A stretch of DNA of 44,198 bases, from assembly GCA_002686595.1 (NCBI GenBank), contig NYXZ01000016.1, forward strand, positions 4,115 to 48,312, given 5' to 3'. The position numbers and the translations under genes were made by a program. Source of the DNA: Planctomycetota bacterium. Its GTDB lineage: Bacteria; Planctomycetota; UBA1135; GCA-002686595. Below, one piece after another: positions 9,504-17,026 of this stretch; position 1 is the stretch's first letter; every line of letters begins with the position of its first letter. The notes under the pieces are model-generated. The model was not told the origin of the DNA. It saw only the letters and a list, made by a program, of their open reading frames with translations, and ran no database searches.

Positions 9504-9581
9504 GGAACCCCTCCCTGGGACGGGGGTTAGCTCCGCACTATCCTCAGACCCCATGCCCCATCCCGGGGCCGGAGACCACCC

Positions 9582-10421
9582 ATGCGCATCGCCCTGACCA
9601 CCGCCTTTCTGCTCTGCCCCCTGGCCCCAGCCAGCCTATCCCTAGCCAACCAGGCCCAGACCGAGGACCAGCCGGTGCCCGCTCCTGCGGAACTCGATCC
9701 GGCGCGGGTCAAGGTAGCCGTGGAGCAGTTGGAAAAGGCGTTCAAGAAAGGGGACACCATCGACAGGTCCTTGGCCATCGAGGAGAACGCCAAGATCTTC
9801 GATGGCGAAGTGGCCAACCTGATCGCCAAGGGGCTCAAGGACAAGGAGGAGAGCGTGCAACTGACGGCTATCGAAGCCCTGCGATTCTTTGAACACGAAA
9901 AAGCCCTCGACGCCCTGCACAGCACGGCCAAGCGCGACAAGAAAATGCGCAAGGAGCCCGAGCTCTTCAAAGCCCTCATCAAGGCCATCGGCCAACACGC
10001 CAATCCGGATTCCATCGAAATCCTCGGCGACAATCTTTGGTCCCCGGCGGACCATGGTGTGATTCAGGCGCGCATCCTGGGCCTGGGCAACATTCGTGCG
10101 AAGGAGTCCGTGGAGGAACTGATCTCCATGATGCACAAGGCTGGCTGGCGCAAGGTTCAACCTTTCATGGAGGACTTCCGCGTTGCCCTGGTAAACCTGA
10201 CCGGCGAGGATCAGGGCAAGAGCCAGCCCAAGTGGACCGAATGGTGGAACGATGTGAAGAAAACGCTGGAGGTCAGTGAGGAAGCCAGTTCCATGCCAAA
10301 AGCGATGCAACGCAAGTGGGAGCGCTACTGGGATATCGAGGTCGAGGCGAAGGAAGGCGAGGAACCGGAGGAGAAGGATGATGAGAAGAAACGCAAGCGC
10401 CGCAAGCGCGGCGATGACTGA
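9582..10421 (+). CDS. secreted HEAT-repeat protein
   Basis: 279 residues. The N-terminal MRIALTTAFLLCPLAPASLSLA is a likely Sec signal peptide (cleavage near SLANQA), so the protein is probably periplasmic. The body consists of alpha-helical pairs resembling HEAT repeats, for example VANLIAKGLKDKEESVQLTA followed by IEALRFFEHEKALDALHSTA, and later ILGLGNIRAKESVEELISMM. The PKWTEWWNDVKKTLE segment is a recurring ending of HEAT-repeat proteins in planctomycete-like genomes. The tail is strongly charged (EEPEEKDDEKKRKRRKRGDD). No catalytic motif is seen; the fold suggests a protein-binding scaffold. It stands alone between clpC and an inverted-repeat element that begins 14 nt after its stop. Confidence 0.7.
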   Translation: MRIALTTAFLLCPLAPASLSLANQAQTEDQPVPAPAELDPARVKVAVEQLEKAFKKGDTIDRSLAIEENAKIFDGEVANLIAKGLKDKEESVQLTAIEALRFFEHEKALDALHSTAKRDKKMRKEPELFKALIKAIGQHANPDSIEILGDNLWSPADHGVIQARILGLGNIRAKESVEELISMMHKAGWRKVQPFMEDFRVALVNLTGEDQGKSQPKWTEWWNDVKKTLEVSEEASSMPKAMQRKWERYWDIEVEAKEGEEPEEKDDEKKRKRRKRGDD

Positions 10422-10435
10422 ACTGGCCCGTCCCC

Positions 10436-10628
10436 GGAGCCCGCTCCAGAGGGATGGCTGAGTTCGCGCGCGGGGATTTGGAGTGGTGCTTGCTGGCGGG
10501 CAAGGAAAGCGAAGGCGTGACGGCGGCCGCGGCCCTGTTGGGCCGCTGAGCACTGCACGACGCAGCCTGACGCCGGCGCCGATGACGCCGATGGCGTCGC
10601 CGTAGTAGGGAGTTTTTCAACGGGCTCC
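10436..10628 (+). repeat. family A inverted-repeat element, copy 1
   Basis: It starts GGAGCCCG and ends CGGGCTCC. The right end, CGTAGTAGGGAGTTTTTCAA then CGGGCTCC, closely matches the other four copies. The interior (GCAAGGAAAGCGAAGG, GGCCCTGTTGGGCCG, TGACGCCG) is also shared with copy 4 at 30835. The left end is the most degraded of the five, and CTAG flanks are not kept (CCGG and CCAG instead). It fills the gap between the HEAT-repeat gene and dprA. Confidence 0.75.
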
Positions 10629-10697
10629 CAGTGCGCGGACTGGACAGGTAAACCGCTCGGGGGGCGCGACCTGCGCGCCTCTCGCCCGTCCCAGGGT

Positions 10698-11564
10698 GTG
10701 CGCACTCCCCTTTTGCAGATCTCCACGGCCTCGGAACTCTGGCCCCAGGCCCTCACGGAAATAGATGCAGCTCCGGAGTCGCTTTGGCTGGCTGGCCGCC
10801 GGGACCTGCTGACCGTGTCTCCCCGGGTAGCCATCGTGGGCAGCCGCTCCCCCACGCCCTACGGCGAGGACCAGGCCAGGCGCTTCGCCTCGGCCCTGGC
10901 GGAGGCCGGAGTCCTGGTGGTCAGCGGCATGGCCCGGGGCATTGACTCCACGGCCCACGGGGCGGCCTTGGACGCCGGGGCACCAACCATCGCCGTGCTC
11001 GGTTGCGGGGTGGACCGCCCCTGGCCTGCGGGCGCCCTCTCGGACCGCATGACCCGGGAGGGGCTCCTGATTTCCGAATACGAACCCGGAACACCGCCGC
11101 GGCGACACCACTTCCCCCTGCGCAACCGCATCATCTCGGGCCTCTCCAGCGCCGTTTTGGTGGTCGAGGCGGCCTGGGCCTCTGGTTCCCTGATCACTGC
11201 CCGTTGGGCCGCCGAGCAGGGGCGGGCTGTCTTCGCCATTCCCGGCCGCGTGGATCACCCCATGGCCCGCGGCACGCATCGCCTGATCCGGGAGGGCGCC
11301 AGCTTGGTCGAATCACCGGAGGAGCTCATGGGGGAGCTCTTTGCAAGCGGCGGCGCCGCCGGCGCCCAAAAGCGAATCCGGGCATCAGGGGAGCGCACTA
11401 CCCCCGTCCTGGAGGCTCTGCGCGGGGAGACGCTCACCGCCGATGAACTCGCCCTGCGCCTTGAACAACCCGTTTCACCGGTCCTGACAGAACTCGTTGA
11501 GTGGGAGCTATTGGGACGCGTGCTGCGCCATCCCGGAGGCCTGTACTCCCTGGCGGGCAGTTGA
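10698..11564 (+). CDS. dprA: DNA-processing protein DprA (Smf)
   Basis: 288 residues from GTG 10698. DprA loads RecA onto incoming single-stranded DNA during natural transformation. The Rossmann-like core is clear: RVAIVGSRSPTPYGEDQARRF, VVSGMARGIDSTAHGAAL, TIAVLGCGVDRPWPAG, SEYEPGTPPRRHHFPLRNRIISGLS and the VVEAAWASGSLITARWAAEQGR block. All are diagnostic of the DNA-processing family. Residues ~235-288 form the C-terminal winged-helix DprA_WH domain (TADELALRLEQPVSPVLTELVEWELLGRVLRHPGGLYSL). The N-terminal SAM-like extension of some DprA proteins is absent. Family A elements flank the gene on both sides. No other competence gene is visible. Confidence 0.93.
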   Translation: MRTPLLQISTASELWPQALTEIDAAPESLWLAGRRDLLTVSPRVAIVGSRSPTPYGEDQARRFASALAEAGVLVVSGMARGIDSTAHGAALDAGAPTIAVLGCGVDRPWPAGALSDRMTREGLLISEYEPGTPPRRHHFPLRNRIISGLSSAVLVVEAAWASGSLITARWAAEQGRAVFAIPGRVDHPMARGTHRLIREGASLVESPEELMGELFASGGAAGAQKRIRASGERTTPVLEALRGETLTADELALRLEQPVSPVLTELVEWELLGRVLRHPGGLYSLAGS

Positions 11565-11586
11565 GCCGGCGTGCACCGAACGACAG

Positions 11587-11709
11587 CTAGGATTCCGTTG
11601 AGGTAGTCCCGTCGCGAGGCGCAGCCAGCGGCAGCGAGGCTGACGCTGCACCGGCGTCTATGGTTTCGCTGGCGCAGCCGTAGTGGGGAGTTTGTAGACG
11701 GGCTCCTGG
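11587..11709 (+). repeat. family A inverted-repeat element, copy 2
   Basis: It begins CTAGGATTCCGTTGAGGTAG and continues TCCCGTCGCGAGGCGCAGCC. It ends with GCAGCCGTAGTGGGGAGTTT then ACGGGCTCCTGG. It lies between dprA and the convergent 66-aa membrane-protein gene, whose stop codon is 3 nt beyond the repeat end. The left CTAG flank is present; the right one has decayed to CTGG. Confidence 0.75.
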
Positions 11710-11711
11710 GG

Positions 11712-11912
11712 TCAGTTGACCGATGCGAGCGTGTGCTCGAGCAGCAACAGGACAGCGGCCACGGCTCCGCAACCGAAGAGAAACACGAGCAAGCGGCGCG
11801 GCACGGACCTCAGGGCGCGCCGGTCGTCTGCCTCCCCGTAGAGGGCGCCCAAGAGGACGACGACCAGACCAGCGACACAGAACAACAGGATGTGGAGCGC
11901 CAAGTCGTTCAT
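11712..11912 (-). CDS. small two-helix membrane protein
   Basis: 66 residues. Two hydrophobic helices (LALHILLFCVAGLVVVLLGALYG and RRLLVFLFGCGAVAAVLLLLEH) are joined by a short charged loop, EADDRRALRSVP. This gives a hairpin inner-membrane topology. I do not recognise the family. The start codon overlaps the stop of the upstream membrane-protein gene by 1 nt (TGATG), so the two are co-translated and may work together. A family A element abuts the 3' end. Confidence 0.6.
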   Translation of the reverse strand: MNDLALHILLFCVAGLVVVLLGALYGEADDRRALRSVPRRLLVFLFGCGAVAAVLLLLEHTLASVN

Positions 11913-12796
11913 CAGGCGGGGCCTCCGGTGACTTGTGATGCCTCTTCGCCAGAGTCTTCGCTGGACGCCTCGGCCGGTGAATAGGCATCTAGCATGGCCA
12001 GCACATTGAGCATTCCCGCCACACAGCCAATGACCAAGCCCGCGTCCTCATAGGAAACTGGTCCGGTGACCGGCCCCCGACTCCAAAACGCCTCCGCCAA
12101 GAGGGCCGGGCCGCCCAACAGAAACTGACCGGACCAGTAGTAGAAGTGCCGCTCGCGGATCAGGTTGGTGCCTTCCGCCAGGGTGCTGCCCAGGACAAAG
12201 AGACCCACCAGGCCCAGGAAGATCAGAACGCCGCGCCGGCGCCGCCCCTGGAGCCAATGGCCGAGACCTGGGCAGATCCAGGTCAGGAGTACCCATCGGC
12301 TGGCATTGCTGGAGTCCCCGGACTCGGGGAGTCGGCCTCCGGCCTGATCAAAGCGGGCCAGGGTGTGCGCGTGGCACATGAGGATCAGGTTGAGGATGCC
12401 GCTGGAGGCGGTCAGCAACACGCCCAGATTCATCTGCGCAGGCCAAGGCCGCGGAAAGCCGGGGCCGTAGCCGTAGCTGCGTACCTGCCAGAGCAGACCG
12501 CCGAGGTTGCCCGCCTCAGGCGTCAGGGCCGCGGCAAAGGTGCCCCGCAGTTCCGGGTACAGGTATTCGAGGAGCATGCCGTCCGACAGGAAAAGGCCCA
12601 GGAAGAAGAGGCCCTCCACTACGACGAAGGCCACCAGGGCCTGGGCCAGGCGACCCAGGTAGAGATGGCCCACGCCCGGCATGAACCAGGTCAGAAAGAG
12701 GGCCACCAGGGGCTCGCCCGAGGCCTTCCCCTTTTTCGAACCCAATGCCCGTGGAGGCTTGGCCTTGATCTTATTCATGGCCCCTGTCTTGATCAT
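11912..12796 (-). CDS. membrane protein with two PGxGH repeats (DUF6677-like)
   Basis: About 294 residues, roughly eight hydrophobic segments. Two similar halves each begin with a Trp-x-x-PGxGH motif: LFLTWFMPGVGHLYLGR near the N-terminus and LLTWICPGLGHWLQGRRRRG around the middle. Each is followed by a hydrophobic segment. This internal duplication resembles the DUF6677 family of planctomycete membrane proteins; that name is from memory and tentative. No enzyme motif is seen. ATG 12796 is chosen because a GGGA lies 6-9 nt upstream; ATG 12778 is the main alternative. Longer frames reaching 13072 would read through the family A element and are rejected. The gene is coupled to the downstream 66-aa membrane protein and divergent from the thioesterase. 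Confidence 0.65.
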   Translation of the reverse strand: MIKTGAMNKIKAKPPRALGSKKGKASGEPLVALFLTWFMPGVGHLYLGRLAQALVAFVVVEGLFFLGLFLSDGMLLEYLYPELRGTFAAALTPEAGNLGGLLWQVRSYGYGPGFPRPWPAQMNLGVLLTASSGILNLILMCHAHTLARFDQAGGRLPESGDSSNASRWVLLTWICPGLGHWLQGRRRRGVLIFLGLVGLFVLGSTLAEGTNLIRERHFYYWSGQFLLGGPALLAEAFWSRGPVTGPVSYEDAGLVIGCVAGMLNVLAMLDAYSPAEASSEDSGEEASQVTGGPA

Positions 12797-12856
12797 GGTG
12801 GATCCCATTGGGTGGGTTTTATCAGCAATGGGGTAGGCGGCGCCACCGGTCAGGAC

Positions 12857-12972
12857 CCAGGAGCCGGTTGATAAGCTCCCTGCTCTGGCTTCGCCGTCGA
12901 TGCCGCTGTGCGGCGCCAGGCTCGTCGCTGATGGCTTCGCGTCGCAACGGGGTTCTTTCAACGGACTCCTAG
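12857..12972 (-). repeat. family A inverted-repeat element, copy 3 (reverse orientation)
   Basis: Read on the minus strand it begins CTAGGAGTCCGTTGAAAGAA then CCCCGTTGCGACGCGAAGCC, and ends GCAGGGAGCTTATCAACCGG then CTCCTGG. It matches the family consensus at both ends. It lies between the divergent starts of the PGxGH membrane-protein gene and the thioesterase. It could therefore separate or carry part of their promoters. Confidence 0.75.
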
Positions 12973-13049
12973 GCGCCGCCGTCCGACGCCTCCGGTTGAG
13001 CGCCGGAGACCCGCCCTGGGGTGGGCGCGGGAACTCGTCCTTCCCTATT

Positions 13050-13487
13050 ATGTCACCCATGAATCCCTCCAAGACCGCCTTCGAGCACCGCCTCCGGGTG
13101 CGCTATGGTGAAACCGACCAGATGGGCGTGGCCCACCACAGCGCCTATATCCTTTATATGGAAGAGGCCCGGACGCGCCTCCTGGCACACCTCGGCAGCG
13201 CCTACTCTGATTTTGAGCGGGCTGGCTTGGGCCTGCCCGTGCGGCGGGTGAATGTGCGCTACCGCGCCGCCCTACGCTTCGAGGATGAGCTCCTGGTCAG
13301 GCCGAAGGTGACACGGCTCGGGGGCGCCTCGGTGACCTTCACCTATGAGATGGTGCGCGCCAGCGACGGCGAACTGGTGGCCAGTGGAATCACCGAACTG
13401 GCCTGCGTACGCCTCAGCCCTGGGGGCCTGGTCCCGGTTCCCTTGCCGGGGGACCTGCGGGCACTTCTAGAGCGGGCTGCGCCCTAG
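13050..13487 (+). CDS. YbgC/FadM-like acyl-CoA thioesterase (hotdog fold)
   Basis: 145 residues. The sequence FEHRLRVRYGETDQMGVAHHSAYILYMEEART contains the 4-hydroxybenzoyl-CoA thioesterase signature (Y-x-E-TDxMGxxHxxxYxxYxExAR), including the catalytic Asp in TDQMG. The rest (VRRVNVRYRAALRFEDELLVRPKVTRLGGASVTFTYEMVRASDGELVASGITELAC) is the usual single hotdog domain. Members hydrolyse acyl-CoA thioesters in the cytoplasm; in many bacteria YbgC is linked to Tol-Pal or phospholipid metabolism. No tol-pal genes are adjacent. The start is at ATG 13050 or 13059; neither has a clear SD. The longer upstream frame enters the repeat and is rejected. Confidence 0.9.
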   Translation: MSPMNPSKTAFEHRLRVRYGETDQMGVAHHSAYILYMEEARTRLLAHLGSAYSDFERAGLGLPVRRVNVRYRAALRFEDELLVRPKVTRLGGASVTFTYEMVRASDGELVASGITELACVRLSPGGLVPVPLPGDLRALLERAAP

Positions 13488-13644
13488 AGTCACTGGCCGT
13501 CCCTGGTAGGGCCGCCGGCAGGCTGCTCAAAACGCGGTCCATACAGGCCGGACAGGTCTTGCCATCCTCCTGCTGATTCAGGCGGGGCGGAGCCCCCACG
13601 GCTAGACCACAGGTGAAGCAAAGGGTTCCTCTAGGAGCGCTCAT
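13414..13644 (-). CDS. small zinc-ribbon protein
   Basis: 76 residues. The N-terminus has two CxxC knuckles (LCFTCGLAVGAPP and KTCPACMDRVLSSLP), a likely zinc ribbon. The rest is a Pro/Gly/Ala-rich tail of low complexity. ATG 13644 is preferred because AGAGGG lies just upstream. The last 74 nt overlap the 3' end of the thioesterase gene antisense, so the C-terminal tail may be only loosely constrained. I do not recognise the family; DNA or RNA binding is a guess from the ribbon alone. Confidence 0.55.
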   Translation of the reverse strand: MSAPRGTLCFTCGLAVGAPPRLNQQEDGKTCPACMDRVLSSLPAALPGTASDSRAQPALEVPAGPPAREPGPGPQG

Positions 13645-13914
13645 TTCCCTCTCTTCGGCCATTCCAGAGCCTTTCCTTGAACGCTAGCGGCCGGGCGAGG
13701 CCATCCCGACAGCCCGCCACAACCCAAGCCCGCGGATTGGGAGGGCCTCCGCGAACTCTTACGGAAAGGTAAGCTTTTCCCTCTATTTCCCTGGCCAGGA
13801 GGCCGATTCAGCTTAGGATAGACAGCAGATACCCGCCGGGTCGCCACTTTTGCAGCCTCGCGGGCTTTCTTTGAAGGGGATATGGCACTAAAATGATGCT
13901 GTTTCCGGCACCAC
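13645..13914 (+). promoter_or_regulatory. promoter region of the isc operon
   Basis: 270 bp between the zinc-ribbon gene and iscR, more AT-rich than its surroundings. It holds a small inverted repeat (GGAAA and TTTCC around 13764-13782). An AT-rich stretch just before iscR includes ACTAAAAT (13887-13894), a possible -10; no well-spaced -35 accompanies it. Autoregulation by IscR would be expected from the family, but I cannot point to a clear IscR type 1 site. Confidence 0.35.
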
Positions 13915-14388
13915 ATGCTTCAGTTCACGAAAAGCACCGAGTACGGCCTGATCGGCCTCGTACACCTGGCCGATCGCCGGGGGGAAGTGGTCAGCGTGCG
14001 TGAGATCGCCGGCACCTACAAAATCTCCCGCCGCCACCTGGGGGAATCCCTGAAAGCCCTTTGCCGAGCAGGGCTGCTCAAATCCCAGCGCGGCGTACAC
14101 GGCGGCTATCGCCTGGCACTGGAGCCGGAGCAGGTGGCCCTCAGCACGATCGTTGCAGCCCTCGAGGGCGAACCGGCTCTGACGAGCTGCGAAACCGACC
14201 ACGCCGAGAGCGCGGGTTGCCATGTGGAACCTCACTGCCCGATCCGCTCCCCGATCCAACGCATCCGCCAAGGCCTTTGGCGCCAGATGGAACAGACCAG
14301 CCTGCGGGCCCTGATCGATGAGCCCCTCGCCCTGCCCGGCGCCCCATCCCCCATCGAACACCTGAACCTCTTTCCCCGGGGAAACTGA
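13915..14388 (+). CDS. iscR: Rrf2-family iron-sulfur cluster regulator IscR
   Basis: 157 residues. The N-terminal winged helix is typical of Rrf2 (MLQFTKSTEYGLIGLVHLAD, VSVREIAGTYKISRRHLGESLKALCRAGLLKSQRGVHGGYRLA). Three Cys that could bind a [2Fe-2S] cluster are at C92, C102 and C108. E. coli IscR uses C92, C98 and C104, so the first position is identical and the later spacing differs (C-x9-C-x5-C). It heads the isc operon and by family would repress it when cluster-loaded. The stop is 3 nt before the iscS ATG. Confidence 0.92.
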   Translation: MLQFTKSTEYGLIGLVHLADRRGEVVSVREIAGTYKISRRHLGESLKALCRAGLLKSQRGVHGGYRLALEPEQVALSTIVAALEGEPALTSCETDHAESAGCHVEPHCPIRSPIQRIRQGLWRQMEQTSLRALIDEPLALPGAPSPIEHLNLFPRGN

Positions 14389-14391
14389 TCC

Positions 14392-15609
14392 ATGAGCACT
14401 CCCATCTACTTGGACTACCAGGCGACAACTCCGGTGGACCCGGCGGTTCTCGAAGCCATGTTGCCCTACTTCGGGGAACGCTTCGGCAACTCCGCCAGCC
14501 GGGGCCACGCCTTCGGCTGGGCCGCTGACGAAGCCGTCGGCGTGGCGCGCAAGCAAATCGCCGAGCTGATCGGGGCCTCACCCAAGGAGATCATCTTCAC
14601 CTCCGGCTCAACCGAGGCCATCAACTTGGCCATGAAGGGCGCGGCCGCCATGTACGGCTCCAAGGGCCGCCACATCGTGACCACCATGGTGGAGCACAAG
14701 GCCGTGCTCGACACCGCCAAGCACCTGGAACAGGACGGCTTCGAGGTCACCTTCGTCGAGCCGGATAGCAGCGGGCGAGTTTCCGCGCAGGCCATCGCCG
14801 CGGCCCTGCGAGAGGACACGATCCTGGTGGCCGTCATGTGGGCCAACAACGAGGTCGGGACGCTCAACCCGATTCGGGAGATCGGCGCACTCTGCCATGA
14901 ACGGGGCGTGCTCTTCTTCACCGACGCCACCCAGGCCGTGGGCAAGGTCCCGGTTGACGTGCTGGCCGATGGTGTTGACCTGCTCTGCCTGTCGGCCCAC
15001 AAACTTTACGGCCCCAAGGGCAGCGGTTGCCTCTATGTGCGGCGCCGCAATCCACGCGTGCGCCTGGTGGCCCAGATTGATGGCGGCGGACACGAGCGCG
15101 GCATGCGCTCCGGGACATTGAATGTGCCGGGCATCGTCGGCCTGGGGAAGGCCTGCGAGTTGTGTGCAACACAGCTCAATGGGGAAAGCGCACGCCTGCT
15201 CGAGTTGCGTGAGCGCTTTGAGGGGCAACTGCTGGGCACGCTCGACTTCACACACCTGAACGGCCATCCCGTTGAACGCATTCCCGGTTGCTCGAACATC
15301 TCGTTCCAGTATGTGGAAGGCGAGTCGCTGATCATGGGCATCAAGGACATCGCGGTCTCCTCCGGCTCTGCCTGCACTTCGGCCAGCCTGGAGCCCAGCC
15401 ATGTGCTGCGCGCCATGGGGGTCTCCGATGAATTGGCCCAGTGCTCGATCCGCTTCGGTTTCGGACGCTTTACAACGACGGCTGAAGTTGATTCAGCCGC
15501 GGCACAGGTGAAGGAGGCGGTCACGCGCCTGCGAGAACTCTCACCGCTCTACGAAATGGCCCTCGAGGGCGTCGATCTCTCGAAGGTCCAGTGGCAAGCT
15601 GATCACTGA
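14392..15609 (+). CDS. iscS: cysteine desulfurase IscS
   Basis: 405 residues. This PLP enzyme converts L-cysteine to alanine and passes persulfide sulfur to IscU. Visible motifs: [12 protein letters not shown] at the N-terminus, [10 protein letters not shown], the MWANNEVGT segment, the PLP lysine K204 in [24 protein letters not shown], and the mobile catalytic C328 in [20 protein letters not shown]328 matches the E. coli IscS position. Length and C-terminus also agree with IscS rather than NifS or SufS. It is the second gene of the isc operon. Confidence 0.97.
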   Translation: MSTPIYLDYQATTPVDPAVLEAMLPYFGERFGNSASRGHAFGWAADEAVGVARKQIAELIGASPKEIIFTSGSTEAINLAMKGAAAMYGSKGRHIVTTMVEHKAVLDTAKHLEQDGFEVTFVEPDSSGRVSAQAIAAALREDTILVAVMWANNEVGTLNPIREIGALCHERGVLFFTDATQAVGKVPVDVLADGVDLLCLSAHKLYGPKGSGCLYVRRRNPRVRLVAQIDGGGHERGMRSGTLNVPGIVGLGKACELCATQLNGESARLLELRERFEGQLLGTLDFTHLNGHPVERIPGCSNISFQYVEGESLIMGIKDIAVSSGSACTSASLEPSHVLRAMGVSDELAQCSIRFGFGRFTTTAEVDSAAAQVKEAVTRLRELSPLYEMALEGVDLSKVQWQADH

Positions 15610-15631
15610 TCCAAGGACTAGCGAAACGAAC

Positions 15632-16030
15632 ATGGCATACAGCAACAAAGTACTCGACCACTACAACAACCCGCGCAATGTGGGGACCCTCGACAAGGGT
15701 CAAACCAATGTGGGCACTGGCATCGTCGGCGCCCCCGAATGTGGTGATGTGATGAAGCTTCAAATCGAAGTGGAAGGCGACCGCATCGTGGACGCCAAGT
15801 TCAAGACATTTGGTTGCGGCTCGGCCATCGCATCCTCATCCCTGGCCACCGAGTGGATCAAGGGCAAGACCATCGGCGAGGCGCTGGCTGTTAAGAACAC
15901 CGAGATCGTCGAGGAGCTGGCCTTGCCGCCGGTCAAGATTCACTGCAGTGTCCTGGCGGAGGACGCTATCAAGTCAGCCATCGCCGACTTCAAGGCCAAA
16001 CGCGGCACACAGATTGGAGGCCAAGCATGA
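15632..16030 (+). CDS. iscU: iron-sulfur cluster scaffold IscU
   Basis: 132 residues. It assembles [2Fe-2S] clusters using sulfur from IscS. Cluster ligands are all present: C37 with D39 in APECGDVMKL, C62 in TFGCGSAIASSSL, and H104-C105 in VKIHCSVLAEDAIKSAI. The HscA-recognition motif LPPVK is intact at residues 98-102, consistent with hscA in the same operon. The ATG overlaps nothing upstream (22-nt gap); the TGA overlaps the iscA ATG (ATGA). Confidence 0.97.
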   Translation: MAYSNKVLDHYNNPRNVGTLDKGQTNVGTGIVGAPECGDVMKLQIEVEGDRIVDAKFKTFGCGSAIASSSLATEWIKGKTIGEALAVKNTEIVEELALPPVKIHCSVLAEDAIKSAIADFKAKRGTQIGGQA

Positions 16031-16353
16031 TTACCTTGACAGAACGCGCCGGCCAGGAGCTCAGACGCATCATTACCGAACAGGAGATGCCCACGGGCAC
16101 GGCCTTGCGCGTCGGCGTCAAGGGCGGCGGTTGCTCTGGTTTTTCCTACACCCTCGGCTTCGATGACGCCGTGGGGGAAATGGACCAGGTTTTCGAGGTG
16201 GACGATGTGCGCGTGGTCTGCGATCCCAAGAGCTTCCTCTACCTGAATGGCACGGAGATCGACTTCGAAGATGACCTGATGGGGCGCGGCTTCAAGTTCG
16301 TCAATCCCAACGCCTCCAAGACCTGCGGTTGCGGCGAGTCCTTCACCGCCTGA
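16027..16353 (+). CDS. iscA: A-type iron-sulfur carrier IscA
   Basis: 108 residues. It is an A-type carrier that delivers clusters to apo-proteins. The three conserved Cys are present: C36 in GVKGGGCSGFSY, and C100 and C102 in the C-terminal TCGCGESF. It is coupled to iscU by an ATGA overlap. The whole length matches the HesB/IscA family. Confidence 0.96.
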   Translation: MITLTERAGQELRRIITEQEMPTGTALRVGVKGGGCSGFSYTLGFDDAVGEMDQVFEVDDVRVVCDPKSFLYLNGTEIDFEDDLMGRGFKFVNPNASKTCGCGESFTA

Positions 16354-16366
16354 CCGCCTACTCGGC

Positions 16367-16999
16367 ATGTCCCCCTGCCCCCAGGACGCCCACTGCCCCC
16401 AATGCCCCCACTGCAATGGTGCGCTCGAAACACCCTTGGCCTGCTCCACCTGTGGCGCCCTCCTCAGCGTCGCGCCGGAGACACCTCCGCACCTCATCTT
16501 GGACATGGAACTGGCCTGGGCCTGTGCCGACGATGATCTGCAGCGCAACCACCGCCGCTTCAGCCGCATGGTTCACCCTGATTTCTACGCCACTGCCGCC
16601 CCGGCGGAACGCGAACTGGCGGAGCACAACAGCGCCCTACTTAACTCCGCCTATGACATCCTCGCCGATGACCTGACGCGGGCCGAATGGCTGCTGGAAC
16701 ATCTCGGTGGGCCGACGGACAAGGAGGAACGCCAGATGCCCCAGGAATTCCTGATGGAGGTCATGGACTGGAACGAGACCTTGGCTGCACATGCCTGCGG
16801 CCAGAGCTCTGACGAGGACCTGGACTCACTGCGCCGCGACTTGCACGCGCGGCGCGCAGCCGTGGCCGCCGACCTCGGCAGACACCTTGACCCCCTGCCT
16901 GAGCCGGGAGCGCCTGCATTGCTGGAGGTGCGACGCCTGCTCAATGCGGCGCGCTACATCGAGCGGTCTTTGGAGCATGCGGCTGCGGACCAGGCCTGA
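16367..16999 (+). CDS. hscB: J-domain co-chaperone HscB with N-terminal zinc ribbon
   Basis: 210 residues, longer than E. coli HscB (171). HscB brings IscU to HscA and stimulates its ATPase. The J domain (about residues 43-115) contains HPDFY with the HPD at 70-72. The C-terminal three-helix region (QEFLMEVMDWNETLAAHA onward) fits the IscU-binding domain. Unlike E. coli HscB, an N-terminal ~30-residue extension carries Cys at 4, 10, 13, 16, 26 and 29 (CPQCPHC and CSTC), a likely zinc ribbon like that of eukaryotic HSC20 proteins. It starts 13 nt after iscA. Confidence 0.92.
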   Translation: MSPCPQDAHCPQCPHCNGALETPLACSTCGALLSVAPETPPHLILDMELAWACADDDLQRNHRRFSRMVHPDFYATAAPAERELAEHNSALLNSAYDILADDLTRAEWLLEHLGGPTDKEERQMPQEFLMEVMDWNETLAAHACGQSSDEDLDSLRRDLHARRAAVAADLGRHLDPLPEPGAPALLEVRRLLNAARYIERSLEHAAADQA

Positions 17000-17026
17000 T
17001 CGACACCTACGCAACGCCCCCCTGCC

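Noticed and set aside
12900-13049. Longer thioesterase start at 12900
   Set aside because: This part reads through the family A repeat and has no similarity to thioesterases. The hotdog domain starts after 13050.
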